DNA of 64,000 nucleotides from Vibrio sp. CB1-14 (GCF_040412085.2 NZ_CP115921.1:1736001-1800000); one strand, 5' to 3'. Counted from the first letter of the stretch, positions 36,627 to 45,390 are shown. A program made the numbers and translations. Notes: generated by a model not told the origin, from the letters alone.

Positions 36627-37010
36627 ATGAACTATAAAGCTCAGCAACTCCTACAGCATCTTTGTTCTCAATACGACCAAATTTCAACAAAATATCAGTC
36701 AGAACCATTTCCGGTTTTTGCCGAAACATTTGAAAGTGAATATGGTCATTGCTTAGTGAGAAGCCCAGCGGGAAGTCACCGTTTTAGTATTGTTTCAGTG
36801 AATTTTGTCCCTTCAGCTAGAGGACAAGGTGTGCTCACGCAGTTTATTCACTACATTAAAAATAACCCCTACCACTACCAAGGGGTAGAAGTAGAGATTA
36901 TCGAAAACCAATGCCTGGCTAAAAAGCTTCTTTCGCTTGGCTGGGAGTACAAATCGGTCTTTAATCGGTGGTTTTGTTCAAAGACGCCTAGTTTGATTAA
37001 GCATTTCTAA
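36627..37010 (+). CDS. GNAT-like acetyltransferase family protein
   Basis: This 127-residue protein has a beta-strand and loop typical of GNAT motif A: FSIVSVNFVPSARGQGVLTQFIHYI near residues 50–75, with R-G-Q-G-V matching the acetyl-CoA pyrophosphate-binding loop. The C-terminal half, KKLLSLGWEYKS, is the usual motif B-like end. It is shorter than most GNATs (about 150 residues), so it may be a minimal enzyme. Substrate unknown. It ends at a strong terminator facing guaC. Confidence 0.65.
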   Translation: MNYKAQQLLQHLCSQYDQISTKYQSEPFPVFAETFESEYGHCLVRSPAGSHRFSIVSVNFVPSARGQGVLTQFIHYIKNNPYHYQGVEVEIIENQCLAKKLLSLGWEYKSVFNRWFCSKTPSLIKHF

Positions 37011-37051
37011 AGATGTTCTATTGCGTTTGTTCAACAAGAATTTAAGCAAAA

Positions 37052-37080
37052 AAAAGAGCCGCTAATCAGCGGCTCTTTTT
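37052..37080. terminator. Bidirectional terminator between the GNAT-like gene and guaC
   Basis: Stem AAAAAGAGCCGCT / AGCGGCTCTTTTT with loop AATC, symmetric. Confidence 0.92.
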
Positions 37081-37118
37081 AGATATCTAACTAAGAGTAG
37101 TTGCTAGCCAATAGCTAT

Positions 37119-38162
37119 TTACTCTTTACCAAATACGTTGTTCTCTTGCTCTTGTACACGGATGAACGTGGTACGCTTAGTAAGCTCTTTAAGCTTAGCT
37201 GCACCTACGTAAGTACAAGTAGAGCGCACACCACCAAGAATATCGGAGATGGTGTCGTTTACATCACCACGGTATGGAAGTAGTACAGTTTTACCTTCTG
37301 CCGCGCGGTACTGAGCAACGCCGCCAGAGTGCTTGTCCATTGCTGATTGAGAAGACATGCCGTAGAACTTCATGAATTTCTCGCCGTCTTTTTCAAACAC
37401 TTCGCCGCCAGATTGCTCGTGGCCTGCTAGCATACCGCCAAGCATGACGAAATCTGCACCGCCACCAAATGCTTTAGCGACGTCACCCGCACATGCACAG
37501 CCACCGTCACCGATGATCATGCCGCCAAGGCCGTGTGCTGCGTCTGCACATTCAATGATTGCAGAAAGCTGAGGGTAACCAACACCAGTTTTAACACGTG
37601 TAGTACATACAGAGCCTGGGCCAATACCAACTTTAACGATATCAGCACCCGCTAGGATTAGCTCTTCACACATGTCGCCAGTGACAACGTTACCTGCAGA
37701 GATAGTCTTGTTTGGGAACTCTGCACGAACTTTTTGTACGTACTCAACAAGGTGCTCTGAGTAACCGTTCGCGATGTCGATACAGATAAACTCTAGATCT
37801 TCGCTAAGCGCTAGGATTTCTTTAGTTTTCTCGAAATCACGCTCAGACGTACCCGTTGATACGAATACTTTGTTTAGCGTCTCTTTTGATGCGCCTTTAA
37901 CGAACTCTGCCCACTGCTCAACAGTGTAGTGTTTGTGCATAGCTGTCATTACGCCGTGCTGCGCAAGAGCCGTTGCCATTTCAAAACTACCCACTGAATC
38001 CATATTTGCAGCGATAACTGGTGTACCAGACCATTGACGACCACTGTGCTTGAATGTAAAATCGCGCGTTAAATTTACTTGAGAACGACTTTTCAGTGTT
38101 GAACGCTTAGGGCGAAACAGTACATCTTTAAAGCCTAACTTAAGTTCTTGTTCGATACGCAT
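37119..38162 (-). CDS. guaC: GMP reductase
   Basis: This 347-residue enzyme reduces GMP to IMP with NADPH, linking guanine and adenine nucleotides. Length equals E. coli GuaC. The IMPDH/GMPR-family loop GPGSVCTTR contains the catalytic cysteine (about residue 186), and the phosphate-binding GDGGC segment follows. GAGG precedes ATG 38162. A 456-bp leader region upstream holds a promoter, a PurR-like box and two hairpins (listed separately). Confidence 0.96.
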   Translation of the reverse strand: MRIEQELKLGFKDVLFRPKRSTLKSRSQVNLTRDFTFKHSGRQWSGTPVIAANMDSVGSFEMATALAQHGVMTAMHKHYTVEQWAEFVKGASKETLNKVFVSTGTSERDFEKTKEILALSEDLEFICIDIANGYSEHLVEYVQKVRAEFPNKTISAGNVVTGDMCEELILAGADIVKVGIGPGSVCTTRVKTGVGYPQLSAIIECADAAHGLGGMIIGDGGCACAGDVAKAFGGGADFVMLGGMLAGHEQSGGEVFEKDGEKFMKFYGMSSQSAMDKHSGGVAQYRAAEGKTVLLPYRGDVNDTISDILGGVRSTCTYVGAAKLKELTKRTTFIRVQEQENNVFGKE

Positions 38163-38231
38163 TGTAAAAATTCCTCGATTTATTAGTACATGTTCCAGTG
38201 GGCATATGTCTAAACATAATGCGTTGGCTTT

Positions 38232-38245
38232 CCGTTGGCAGACGG
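38232..38245 (-). promoter_or_regulatory. Hairpin B in the guaC leader
   Basis: On the minus strand CCGT-CTGCCA-ACGG forms a small hairpin with the same 6-nt loop and the same 12-nt core (CGTCTGCCAACG) as the larger hairpin 20 nt before it. Confidence 0.5.
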
Positions 38246-38264
38246 TTCACCTTTCTTCGGACAC

Positions 38265-38299
38265 AAAAAAACCGGAGCGTTGGCAGACGCTCCGGTTTT
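38265..38299 (-). terminator. Strong hairpin with T7 in the guaC leader (attenuator-like)
   Basis: On the minus strand AAAACCGGAGCGT / ACGCTCCGGTTTT closes a CTGCCA loop and runs into seven T residues: an intrinsic terminator by form, about 105 bp before the guaC ATG. It begins at, or within a few bases of, the predicted transcription start. It either ends incoming nnr transcription or acts as a 5' structure or attenuator. Confidence 0.75.
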
Positions 38300-38303
38300 C
38301 AGC

Positions 38304-38331
38304 ATTATAGGTCGCGAAAACTTTCTCGCAA
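38304..38331 (-). promoter_or_regulatory. guaC promoter
   Basis: On the minus strand TTGCGA, a 16-bp spacer, then consensus TATAAT (38309–38304). The predicted start is about 38297, at the base of the leader hairpin. Confidence 0.65.
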
Positions 38332-38482
38332 GACTGATATTACAATTTTTTGTGGTACTATTCCGAAAAGCTACAAATTCGCCCGCAGCAAAATCTCCCG
38401 CCCTCTCAAATAAACCATCAATTTTCCCATAAATCAGGCAGTTAAGAAAAACCACCCTACATATTCCCACTCTAAACTTCCA

Positions 38483-38498
38483 AAGCAAACGTTTATCT
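38483..38498. promoter_or_regulatory. PurR-like box upstream of guaC
   Basis: AAGCAAACGTTTATCT matches 11 of 12 defined positions of the PurR consensus. It is about 150 bp upstream of the guaC -35 element, further than usual for direct repression. Confidence 0.6.
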
Positions 38499-38618
38499 AT
38501 TGATGAAAATCTCATCGTTCAACACAAATCCAAGCAAAAACCTGTCATTTTAGCGCTCAAAAATCACTCAAAGCCTCTTTAAAAAGATCGTTTTTTTGAA
38601 AAAATCTTGCTGAATTTC

Positions 38619-40145
38619 TCAATCCCACCACTTTTTCGCACTACAAACGTAACGAATATCATTCAGCACATCAGAAGCCAACATGCCAACTTCTCCTTTC
38701 ATCCGCGCATTTCTATCCGCCGCGCAGCTATGAACGAGTGTTCCAAGAACTGCAGCTTTAAAAACAGGGTAGCCCTGAGCCAAGAGTGAAGCGATGACAC
38801 CCGCAAGCACATCTCCCATTCCTCCCGTTGCCATTCCCGGATTCCCAGCATGGCAAACAACGGTCGTTGAGCCATCGCAAATAATGGTTCCAGCACCTTT
38901 GAGCACAACAACGCCACCAAACTTTTGCTGCAAGTGGCGCGCGGCAGAAAAACGATCGTGTTCAATCTGGGTGCTTGTGATACCTAATAGTCTTGCGGCT
39001 TCACCTGGGTGGGGCGTTAATACTCGGTTGTCCATATGCTCTAGGGCAACACTTAACCAATAAAGACCATCGGCATCGACAACCATTGGCTTATTGAACT
39101 TGGTGCTAAGTTGCATGGCGGATTTATAAACACTCTCTCCCCAATGATTCCGTCCAAGGCCTGGACCTATGCATAGCGCGCTCGCCCAATGCGATCGCTG
39201 CTCAAGCAAAACAGAATCCGCCGCGCTGCCACTAACCATAGCCTCAGGAAGCAAAGCACGAATAGCCAAACAACTCTCCGGATGCACATAGGTTGCTGCT
39301 AAGCCCGCTCCTGATTTTAAAGCCGCACAAGAAGCAAGATAGGCTGCGCCGCTCATTCCATCGTTTCCCCCAACGACAAGCACACTACCTTGTCTTCCCT
39401 TGTGGGTATCACGCGCTTTTGCTTTCAATATCTCAAGCCAAGGCGATTGCGCTAGTAACGCGTTTGCTGTGTTTTGCTTTGCAAATACCTCATCGACACC
39501 TAGACCTGCAAAGCTCAGCACACCAGTGTGAGCTCTTGCACTCCCTGTCACTAAACCTTGCTTCACACCAATAAAGGTGACCGTGTAGTCAGCGACAATC
39601 GCGCTACCCGACACTGCGCCAGTATCCGTGTTTAACCCACTTGGTGTGTCTATCGCGACTATTGGCACTTTCGCTTGATTAAGGCGTTCGATAAGGTGAG
39701 CAAAATAAGGCCTGACCTCGCCTTTAATCCCGGTGCCTAGCAGTCCATCAACAATCACATCCACCGAACTCGGAACCGTATTTTGCTCAGAGCTCATCAC
39801 CCCGCCCGCTTTAACGAACGCATCATGCGCAGTAGCAGCATCCCCTTTCAACTCCTTTTCAGAGCCTACCTGCCAAAGAGTCACTGCAAGATCACGCTCA
39901 AGAGCAAGCTTACCGACAACATAACCATCCCCGCCGTTATTGCCCTTTCCACAGCAAATCAGGATGTGTTTAACGTTTGGGTATCGATGAAGTAGCTCAT
40001 CAAAAACAGCTTGGCCTGCGCGCAGCATCAGGGAATACATGTCAACATGACATGCTCGCGCTGCAAGCACTTCGCCTTCACGAACTTGATTGGAGGTATA
40101 GAGGTTCTCTGGGAGAGATGAATGACTTGAGGGTGTTGAAATCAT
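38619..40145 (-). CDS. nnr: Bifunctional NAD(P)HX epimerase / ADP-dependent dehydratase
   Basis: This 508-residue protein starts at ATG 40145, seven bases after AGGGA; the longer reading is unsupported. The N-terminal epimerase (YjeF-N, about 10–220) has the GKGNNGGDG motif; the C-terminal dehydratase (about 230–505) has VVDADGLY, TPHPGEAARLLG and the catalytic NPGMATGGMGDVLAG. Together they repair hydrated NAD(P)H. In most gammaproteobacteria it lies next to tsaE; here neither neighbour is, so the gene is unlinked from that cluster. Confidence 0.93.
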   Translation of the reverse strand: MISTPSSHSSLPENLYTSNQVREGEVLAARACHVDMYSLMLRAGQAVFDELLHRYPNVKHILICCGKGNNGGDGYVVGKLALERDLAVTLWQVGSEKELKGDAATAHDAFVKAGGVMSSEQNTVPSSVDVIVDGLLGTGIKGEVRPYFAHLIERLNQAKVPIVAIDTPSGLNTDTGAVSGSAIVADYTVTFIGVKQGLVTGSARAHTGVLSFAGLGVDEVFAKQNTANALLAQSPWLEILKAKARDTHKGRQGSVLVVGGNDGMSGAAYLASCAALKSGAGLAATYVHPESCLAIRALLPEAMVSGSAADSVLLEQRSHWASALCIGPGLGRNHWGESVYKSAMQLSTKFNKPMVVDADGLYWLSVALEHMDNRVLTPHPGEAARLLGITSTQIEHDRFSAARHLQQKFGGVVVLKGAGTIICDGSTTVVCHAGNPGMATGGMGDVLAGVIASLLAQGYPVFKAAVLGTLVHSCAADRNARMKGEVGMLASDVLNDIRYVCSAKKWWD

Positions 40146-40270
40146 AGCGCGTCCCTTTTCTGTGCTTGCATCAACAAGCGTATCAGAGAGTCCGCGCTGT
40201 AACTGTGAACTAGAGTGAGTGAACGCGAAATTAGAAACGCTCGCTGCACACATCTCATAGTAAGAATTAG

Positions 40271-40513
40271 CTAATACTGAGGCCAGAATATATGAAGAGC
40301 AAAACGAAGGACGATAGCAAAGATGATCAACGCGACTCCGAGCCTGTAACGCTTGTATTCAGCGACACTCATTGGAACACGTTTATAAAACATGGTCACC
40401 ACACCTTTCCAGTCGTGGCTGCGGCGTCCGTATTGCACAATGCCAGTCAAAATAAACAACGCACCGACTACCATTAGTGCTTTTTCCGTCCAGAATAGTC
40501 CTAACTCCATCAT
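40271..40513 (-). CDS. Small two-helix inner-membrane protein
   Basis: This 80-residue protein has two TM helices (about residues 11–26, ALMVVGALFILTGIVQ; and about 57–76, VALIIFAIVLRFALHIFW) joined by a basic loop. A GTG at 40525 overlaps the AAGGAG ribosome-binding site, so ATG 40513 is preferred. No family recognised. It lies 16 bp after the DUF6279 lipoprotein gene on the same strand and 125 bp upstream of nnr, probably one transcript. Confidence 0.65.
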   Translation of the reverse strand: MMELGLFWTEKALMVVGALFILTGIVQYGRRSHDWKGVVTMFYKRVPMSVAEYKRYRLGVALIIFAIVLRFALHIFWPQY

Positions 40514-40529
40514 AGGGATACTCACTCCT

Positions 40530-41450
40530 TTATATTAGTACCCGTTTAGTGTATGCGGTAAGTGCAAGAATTTCTCTTGGACTATGGTCTAATGTCATTG
40601 AGGTCATTAAGTCTTTTGCGATATCACGCCAATCATCAATCTCAGAGGCCAAATGCGCCTGCTGTTTGGCGTTAATGCTGTTGATCGCGAGAGCGATATA
40701 TTTTCCGGCGAGCTGCTGATTGTGATCGATTTTCGCTTGAAGCTCTGGTGAGTAATAGCTGTCTGAGTCATTGAGGAAGCGTTGAAACTCTGGCTGATAG
40801 TAAGCGAGGTCATTACGCCGATTAAGAAGCTGTCGCATATAATAATTCATCTGCCTGCGATGCTCCTGCCAGTCGAACACCGTCACTTGCATATTAGACG
40901 CCCATTCTCTAGCAAAACCTTTTTGCTCATTCGTGACCGTCCCGAACCAGCGTTCAAAGTTCTCTTCAATACGCTCTTGATAGATTTCTCGAACATCATC
41001 GTCATTCATATCTTGATATTTATTTACGAACTCACGGTTCTTCTCTTCAAAGTTTTCGATAAGCTCCTTTACTTGCTCATCGCTCATTTGCTGAGTCAAC
41101 GCATACAGTTCTGGAGTAACCTGCTCGACAAGTCTCTTAGTATGTGTCCTCACATCATTCATTTGTTGCAGCACATAAGCGCTATCGACCTGCTTGGGAT
41201 CTTTCGCGCGAATCGCCTCCAGTTGTTTTACGTATTGAGGAAGCTCGTTCTCTTTGTGCCATTGGCCGAGTAACAAAATCCGCTCACTTAGGATGTCTTC
41301 CTGACCGTCACTGAGCGTGACGTAATCATCAATATACTCAACTAGTAACCAATCAAGGTTACTATAAAGAAATTTTGTTGTGCATCCGGTGATTACCAAC
41401 AGCAATCCCACCAGCCATAGCCTTGATTTCCTGAACACTTTTCTCTCCAT
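40530..41450 (-). CDS. DUF6279 family lipoprotein
   Basis: This 306-residue protein has a lipobox (LVITGC, Cys23) when started at ATG 41450; a GTG 12 codons upstream would bury the signal. The mature part is helical and charged, matching DUF6279: YSNLDWLLVEYIDDYV after the lipid site, and a REWASNMQ helix mid-protein. It is predicted to be an outer- or inner-membrane lipoprotein of unknown function, found in many Vibrio. It shares a transcript with the small membrane protein. Confidence 0.8.
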   Translation of the reverse strand: MERKVFRKSRLWLVGLLLVITGCTTKFLYSNLDWLLVEYIDDYVTLSDGQEDILSERILLLGQWHKENELPQYVKQLEAIRAKDPKQVDSAYVLQQMNDVRTHTKRLVEQVTPELYALTQQMSDEQVKELIENFEEKNREFVNKYQDMNDDDVREIYQERIEENFERWFGTVTNEQKGFAREWASNMQVTVFDWQEHRRQMNYYMRQLLNRRNDLAYYQPEFQRFLNDSDSYYSPELQAKIDHNQQLAGKYIALAINSINAKQQAHLASEIDDWRDIAKDLMTSMTLDHSPREILALTAYTKRVLI

Positions 41451-41513
41451 GTCGAACGCAGATAAACTCAATTCCGTTATACGCACGATACATCAAGATT
41501 AGATTGAAAATAC

Positions 41514-41542
41514 AAAAAAACGCCCATTTTAGGGCGTTTTTT
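41514..41542. terminator. Terminator between the DUF6279 and QueD-like genes
   Basis: Stem AAAAAACGCCC / GGGCGTTTTTT with loop ATTTTA. On the minus strand it follows the QueD-like gene stop by 20 bp. Confidence 0.92.
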
Positions 41543-41562
41543 AAGAAAAAAAAAGTCACTCT

Positions 41563-42444
41563 TTAAGTGCGAAATGCCATGGCACCTTTGCCGACCCCTT
41601 CGTAAGCGATCACCTGCAGTGTTTGATTGTCAGTCAAGGTTTTGCTCACCTCATCCGCAATACAGTTTGCTAGAAGCTCAACGGTTGTATCGGTATCAAG
41701 AATTTCCGTCTCTAGCTTAGAAATAGCAAGCTCAAATTCACCTTGTGGTGCTGTATAGCGAAAGCCGTAGTGTGTATCGTCGGTAATATCGGTGGCATTG
41801 TCACTTAAACTAAGCTCAGCAAGATATACTTTATCTTCTAATGAACCAAGATAGATATCCTGCCAACGCGCAGCAAACGCGGCTTCACGCTCCACATCAC
41901 GCTGCCCGTTAACTACAAGCTCGATCGGAGAGCGATGGCCATGTGCAATACGCTGACAGTTACCATCGTGTTTTTTAAGGCCATGGGTGTAATGATAAAA
42001 CGCGCCATTAATCATCTCGTGGCGCAGTGTAATCTCAAGCCCTTGTACATTGCCTGGTAAGTTGCCTTTTAAGATCTCATAAATATAGTCCGTGACTGAC
42101 TTTATGGTTATCTCGTCAGTATCAATCAAGCAAAACGCTTGATCAGGGCTGTGAAGATGTATGCTTCGCTCGCCTCTTAGGAAATCTAACTTGGCGTAGC
42201 CTGGTTTTGAAGCTTGGTGGCGTACAGCGCCGCTTTTCATAGGAACGAGTAAGCGATGGTCAACATGCTCATCAATTAAGTGTTTAATCTGTTTCTTTAC
42301 TTTGCCAAAGTCGAGCACCATGCTCATCTCATTGAGTTCACCGGACAAAACTACATCCACAATCCAACTCTCTCCGACCATACCACGCTGTTCGCATAGG
42401 TAAGAAGAGTCGATAACGGTGAGGTCTCTGACGAATAAATTCAA
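41563..42444 (-). CDS. Double-domain 6-carboxytetrahydropterin synthase-like protein (QueD family)
   Basis: This protein contains two QueD/PTPS-fold units. The second (about 140–293) keeps the zinc and catalytic signature: TH in HYTHGL, Cys in NCQRIAHGHRSPIEL and the HGH pair, plus Glu in YEGVGKGA. The first keeps only a Cys and DEHVDH; its HGH is replaced by GES, so it is probably structural. Start: TTG 42444 has AAGGAA six bases upstream and gives NLFVRDLTVID, like homologues. ATG 42474 lacks a ribosome-binding site. QueD makes the deazapurine precursor of queuosine; whether this form does is unproven. Confidence 0.78.
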   Translation of the reverse strand: MNLFVRDLTVIDSSYLCEQRGMVGESWIVDVVLSGELNEMSMVLDFGKVKKQIKHLIDEHVDHRLLVPMKSGAVRHQASKPGYAKLDFLRGERSIHLHSPDQAFCLIDTDEITIKSVTDYIYEILKGNLPGNVQGLEITLRHEMINGAFYHYTHGLKKHDGNCQRIAHGHRSPIELVVNGQRDVEREAAFAARWQDIYLGSLEDKVYLAELSLSDNATDITDDTHYGFRYTAPQGEFELAISKLETEILDTDTTVELLANCIADEVSKTLTDNQTLQVIAYEGVGKGAMAFRT

Positions 42445-42489
42445 ACTGAATTCCTTATTGATATTAGTTGTCATTACGCTGAACTGCGC

Positions 42490-42495
42490 ATTATA
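42490..42495 (-). promoter_or_regulatory. -10 element of the QueD-like gene
   Basis: Consensus TATAAT on the minus strand, about 46 nt before TTG 42444 and only 16 nt before ATG 42474, which supports the TTG start. No good -35 at ideal spacing. Confidence 0.45.
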
Positions 42496-42530
42496 CCTAT
42501 GTCACAAAAAGAAGCATCAATTAGAACCAA

Positions 42531-42554
42531 TAAAGCCCCAGCTAGGGGCTTATC
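42531..42554 (-). terminator. Terminator of the cytochrome c peroxidase gene
   Basis: On the minus strand AAGCCCC-TAGCT-GGGGCTT followed by TTATT, about 25 bp after the peroxidase stop. Confidence 0.75.
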
Positions 42555-42578
42555 AATAAGTAAACAAATCTAAATAGA

Positions 42579-43565
42579 TTAGATCTGAGGACGCGCTGTA
42601 CCATGAGTTGATGGCGGCAAGTGTGGTAATGTCACTTGAGGCTGCTCACCTGTTAACGTTGTCAAGAATGCCGTGATCTTCTTAGATTCCTGTGGGGTAA
42701 GCGTTTGACCTAGCTGAATGTCAGCCATGATTTCAACTGCTTTTTGTAGATCCCACTCTGAACCGTCATGGAAGTAAGGGTATGTCAGTTCAACGTTGCG
42801 AAGCGTTGGAACCTTAAACACGTATTTATCAAAATCGTTGCCGGTCACAGCTTTGCGACCGACATCTGGATTGTCGGTCTTAAACGCCTTCACTAAACCC
42901 ATTTTCTGATACATTTGACCACCTGCTAATGGACCACTGTGACAGGCTGTACAACCTTTTTGCTTAAACAGTGCGTAGCCTTCCACTTGCTCTTTGGTTA
43001 ACGCTGAATCATCGCCTTTTAGCCACTTATCAAACTTTGAGTTGGGTGTACGAAGCGTTTTCTCAAACGTCGCGATCGCATCCGTCACTTCAGTAATCGT
43101 GAACTCTTCTTTACCGTAAGCTTCTTTAAACCACTCACGATACTGTGGAATCGACTTTAATGTCCCAATCGCTAACTCATGAGAAAATGCCATTTCAATC
43201 GGATTCTCAATTGGCCCAGCAGCTTGTTCTTGAAGATCTTTAGCACGACCATTCCAAAATTGAACGAAGTTTAAATCTGAATTAAGTACGGTTGGTGAAT
43301 TAATTCCACCCACTGCCCATTTGTGACCAATTGAAGTTGGCAAATTATCAACACCACCCGTAGCAACGTTATGGCAAGAGTTACAAGAAATAGTGTTTGA
43401 TGCTGAAAGCCTTGGTTCGAACCAAAGCGTTTTTCCTAACTCAACCTTTGCTGTATCAAGACCCACAATAGGTTCAATCACTTTAATTGGCTCACTACTT
43501 TGACGCGCTGCATAACTACTGCATGACGCTACCGCAATCAGCGATACGATCAACATTTTCTTCAT
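42579..43565 (-). CDS. ccp: Di-haem cytochrome c peroxidase
   Basis: This 328-residue periplasmic enzyme reduces hydrogen peroxide with electrons from cytochrome c or quinol. Two haem c sites are present: C61-N-S-C64-H65 and C206-T-A-C209-H210. It has the MauG/CcpA-type TLRTPNSKFD stretch and a terminal LRN-V-ELTYPYFHDG motif. AAGGAA precedes ATG 43565. The signal peptide contains VASC, which could act as a lipobox; otherwise cleavage follows SYA. The FNR box upstream fits anaerobic or microaerobic expression. Confidence 0.93.
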   Translation of the reverse strand: MKKMLIVSLIAVASCSSYAARQSSEPIKVIEPIVGLDTAKVELGKTLWFEPRLSASNTISCNSCHNVATGGVDNLPTSIGHKWAVGGINSPTVLNSDLNFVQFWNGRAKDLQEQAAGPIENPIEMAFSHELAIGTLKSIPQYREWFKEAYGKEEFTITEVTDAIATFEKTLRTPNSKFDKWLKGDDSALTKEQVEGYALFKQKGCTACHSGPLAGGQMYQKMGLVKAFKTDNPDVGRKAVTGNDFDKYVFKVPTLRNVELTYPYFHDGSEWDLQKAVEIMADIQLGQTLTPQESKKITAFLTTLTGEQPQVTLPHLPPSTHGTARPQI

Positions 43566-43851
43566 ACGACTTCCTTTTATGTATTCAATAAATATTTAGC
43601 AAGCATACGGTAACCATAACGAATTGTAATAACTCGCCAGCCTTTAATAATTATTTAGCTTAACGCTTACTTGGGCTCGGAAATAATATTTAACAACTTA
43701 CATTTTATATAATGCAAAAACTCGATTGAGATGATGAAAAAAAGGAATGTTAAAACCCATATGCAGTTATATGCCTCGTATTTACAACAACACCCAGCAT
43801 TAGTGATAGTTCTAAAATCACAATTAACAAACAAAATCTTTACGCAATTAG

Positions 43852-43865
43852 TTGATTAAAATCAA
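43852..43865. promoter_or_regulatory. Perfect FNR box upstream of ccp
   Basis: TTGAT-TAAA-ATCAA, both half-sites perfect. It lies 287 bp before ccp and 208 bp before the glycine-zipper gene in a 508-bp divergent gap. A hairpin-forming repeat AACTGCA-AAAA-TGCAGTT follows at 43886–43903. No gene is seen in this gap. Confidence 0.8.
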
Positions 43866-44073
43866 GTTTCTTCACCCGTAACGCTAACTGCAAAAATGCA
43901 GTTTGATTTTGTGACTCATTTTGAAAATTCACACTGTAAATACTATCTACAACGGGCACTTTATGGCCTATCTCCCTTCGTCATAACAGCAAAATTCCAG
44001 AGGTAATAAAGGATATTCCAAACTCAGTTTTTCAATGGTTTACCATGGTACTCTAACCAATTGGAGCACGATT

Positions 44074-44466
44074 ATGAAAAAAACTGTCTATACCTTGGCG
44101 CTAACTCTGTTCGCATCAATGCCAAGTTTCGCGAACATCATTGTCGATATGGAAGGTGTGGATGAAAAGGATTACGTCTACGATTTGCATAAATGTGAAG
44201 AAATGGCTGGACAAGTACAAAAACAACAAGCCTCTGGCGGTGCAGTTAGCGGCGCAGCGAAAGGCGCAGCATTAGGTTCTGCCGGTGTTGCGATAGCTGG
44301 CGGTTCAGGTACTGAGGGGGCTAAAAAAGGCGCTGCGGTAGGCCTTGCAGCAGGCGTATTAGGTCGAGGTCGAGCGAACCGAGACAATGCCGAACAGTAT
44401 AAGCAAGATCAGCAAAGCGTTATTAAAAACTGTATGACAAACCGTGGTTACGTTGTTCTTAATTAG
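44074..44466 (+). CDS. Glycine-zipper periplasmic protein
   Basis: This 130-residue protein starts at ATG 44074 after GGAGC; the upstream reading lacks a signal peptide. A signal peptide covers about 1–20 (cut after SFA). The mature part has a Gly/Ala-rich zipper (about 62–101, GAAKGAALGSAGVAIAGGSG) flanked by two cysteines (Cys in HKCEE and in KNCMTN) that may form a disulfide. Such proteins often insert in or near the outer membrane. Function unknown. A LysR gene follows 93 bp downstream. Confidence 0.75.
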   Translation: MKKTVYTLALTLFASMPSFANIIVDMEGVDEKDYVYDLHKCEEMAGQVQKQQASGGAVSGAAKGAALGSAGVAIAGGSGTEGAKKGAAVGLAAGVLGRGRANRDNAEQYKQDQQSVIKNCMTNRGYVVLN

Positions 44467-44559
44467 TAATAGACCGCCTTTATAGATACAAGGCATTGAG
44501 AAATCAGTCTATTTCGTTTACGTTTTAGTTATGCTCAAAACTCACTGGTGTAAACTGAT

Positions 44560-45390
44560 ATGAACGATCTCAATGCCCTACGTGTCTTCTTAGCGATCAT
44601 GGAGGCCGGCTCGACCTCTAAAGCTGGATTGGCGTTAGGTCGATCTCAATCCTATGTGTCTAAAGTGCTGGCGCAACTTAGAGATGAACTCGATGATCCA
44701 CTTTTTATACGCAATGCCCAAGGTCTAACTCCAACTAGCTATGCGATTGCTTTAGAACCCAAGATAAAACACGCGCTCAACCAAATCAGCGAAGCACTTG
44801 CCCCTGATCACTTCTCACCTTCGGCACTAGACAAGATCACCCTTCACCTCATAGAGCCGTACCTCATTTCCTGTGGCAAGGAAATCATTCAGGCAATTCG
44901 AAAGCAGACCGAAGCGCCCATTGAGATAAGACAATGGACCAAAATCTCTGAGTCTCTACTTCTCACAGAAGAAGTCGATCTTGCCGTGCATGCGTTGACA
45001 GACAAACCACAATCCATCTATCAAAAGTACATACACACTGGTACAGGCGAGTTGTTTGGCAATAAGAAAGGTGAGTATGTTAAATACCTCATTGCCGATT
45101 TAAATGAGCATATCGATCTCTACAAATTATTAAAAAGTGACGCTGAGGCGACAATTTTCGTCGATAACCACGCATTAATGACACAACTTCTGGATGACTG
45201 CTACACAGTGCGTTACCAAACCACAGAAGTACCAGAAAAAGCGCCAGTACAGCTCGACTTAGCAATACTCACCAAAGCCTCTCGTAAGAATGAACATAAG
45301 ATACAATGGCTAATCTCAATAATCGATCCCATCTTACGTCAATACAAACCCCTCTCTTACTCTCAAACTTCAGCGGTTTCTGTCAAATAG
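44560..45390 (+). CDS. LysR-type regulator (short effector domain)
   Basis: This 276-residue protein has an N-terminal winged HTH (about 1–60: LRVFLAIMEAGSTSKAGLALGRSQSYVSKVL) and an effector domain of about 180 residues, slightly shorter than the usual 300-residue family. It resembles the divergent PbpR/NahR-like group only weakly. No ribosome-binding site is obvious. The targets may be the adjacent glycine-zipper or OmpA genes, but nothing in the sequence shows this. Confidence 0.85.
   Translation: MNDLNALRVFLAIMEAGSTSKAGLALGRSQSYVSKVLAQLRDELDDPLFIRNAQGLTPTSYAIALEPKIKHALNQISEALAPDHFSPSALDKITLHLIEPYLISCGKEIIQAIRKQTEAPIEIRQWTKISESLLLTEEVDLAVHALTDKPQSIYQKYIHTGTGELFGNKKGEYVKYLIADLNEHIDLYKLLKSDAEATIFVDNHALMTQLLDDCYTVRYQTTEVPEKAPVQLDLAILTKASRKNEHKIQWLISIIDPILRQYKPLSYSQTSAVSVK

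Noticed and set aside
38210..38515. 101-residue reading frame in the guaC leader
   Set aside because: It runs through the promoter and hairpins, has no ribosome-binding site and looks like random translation.
38163..38618. Purine riboswitch in the guaC leader
   Set aside because: The conserved three-way-junction core and paired loops of purine aptamers are not visible. Only simple hairpins are present.
40782..41273. 163-residue reading frame opposite the DUF6279 gene
   Set aside because: It is the antisense shadow of a well-supported lipoprotein gene.
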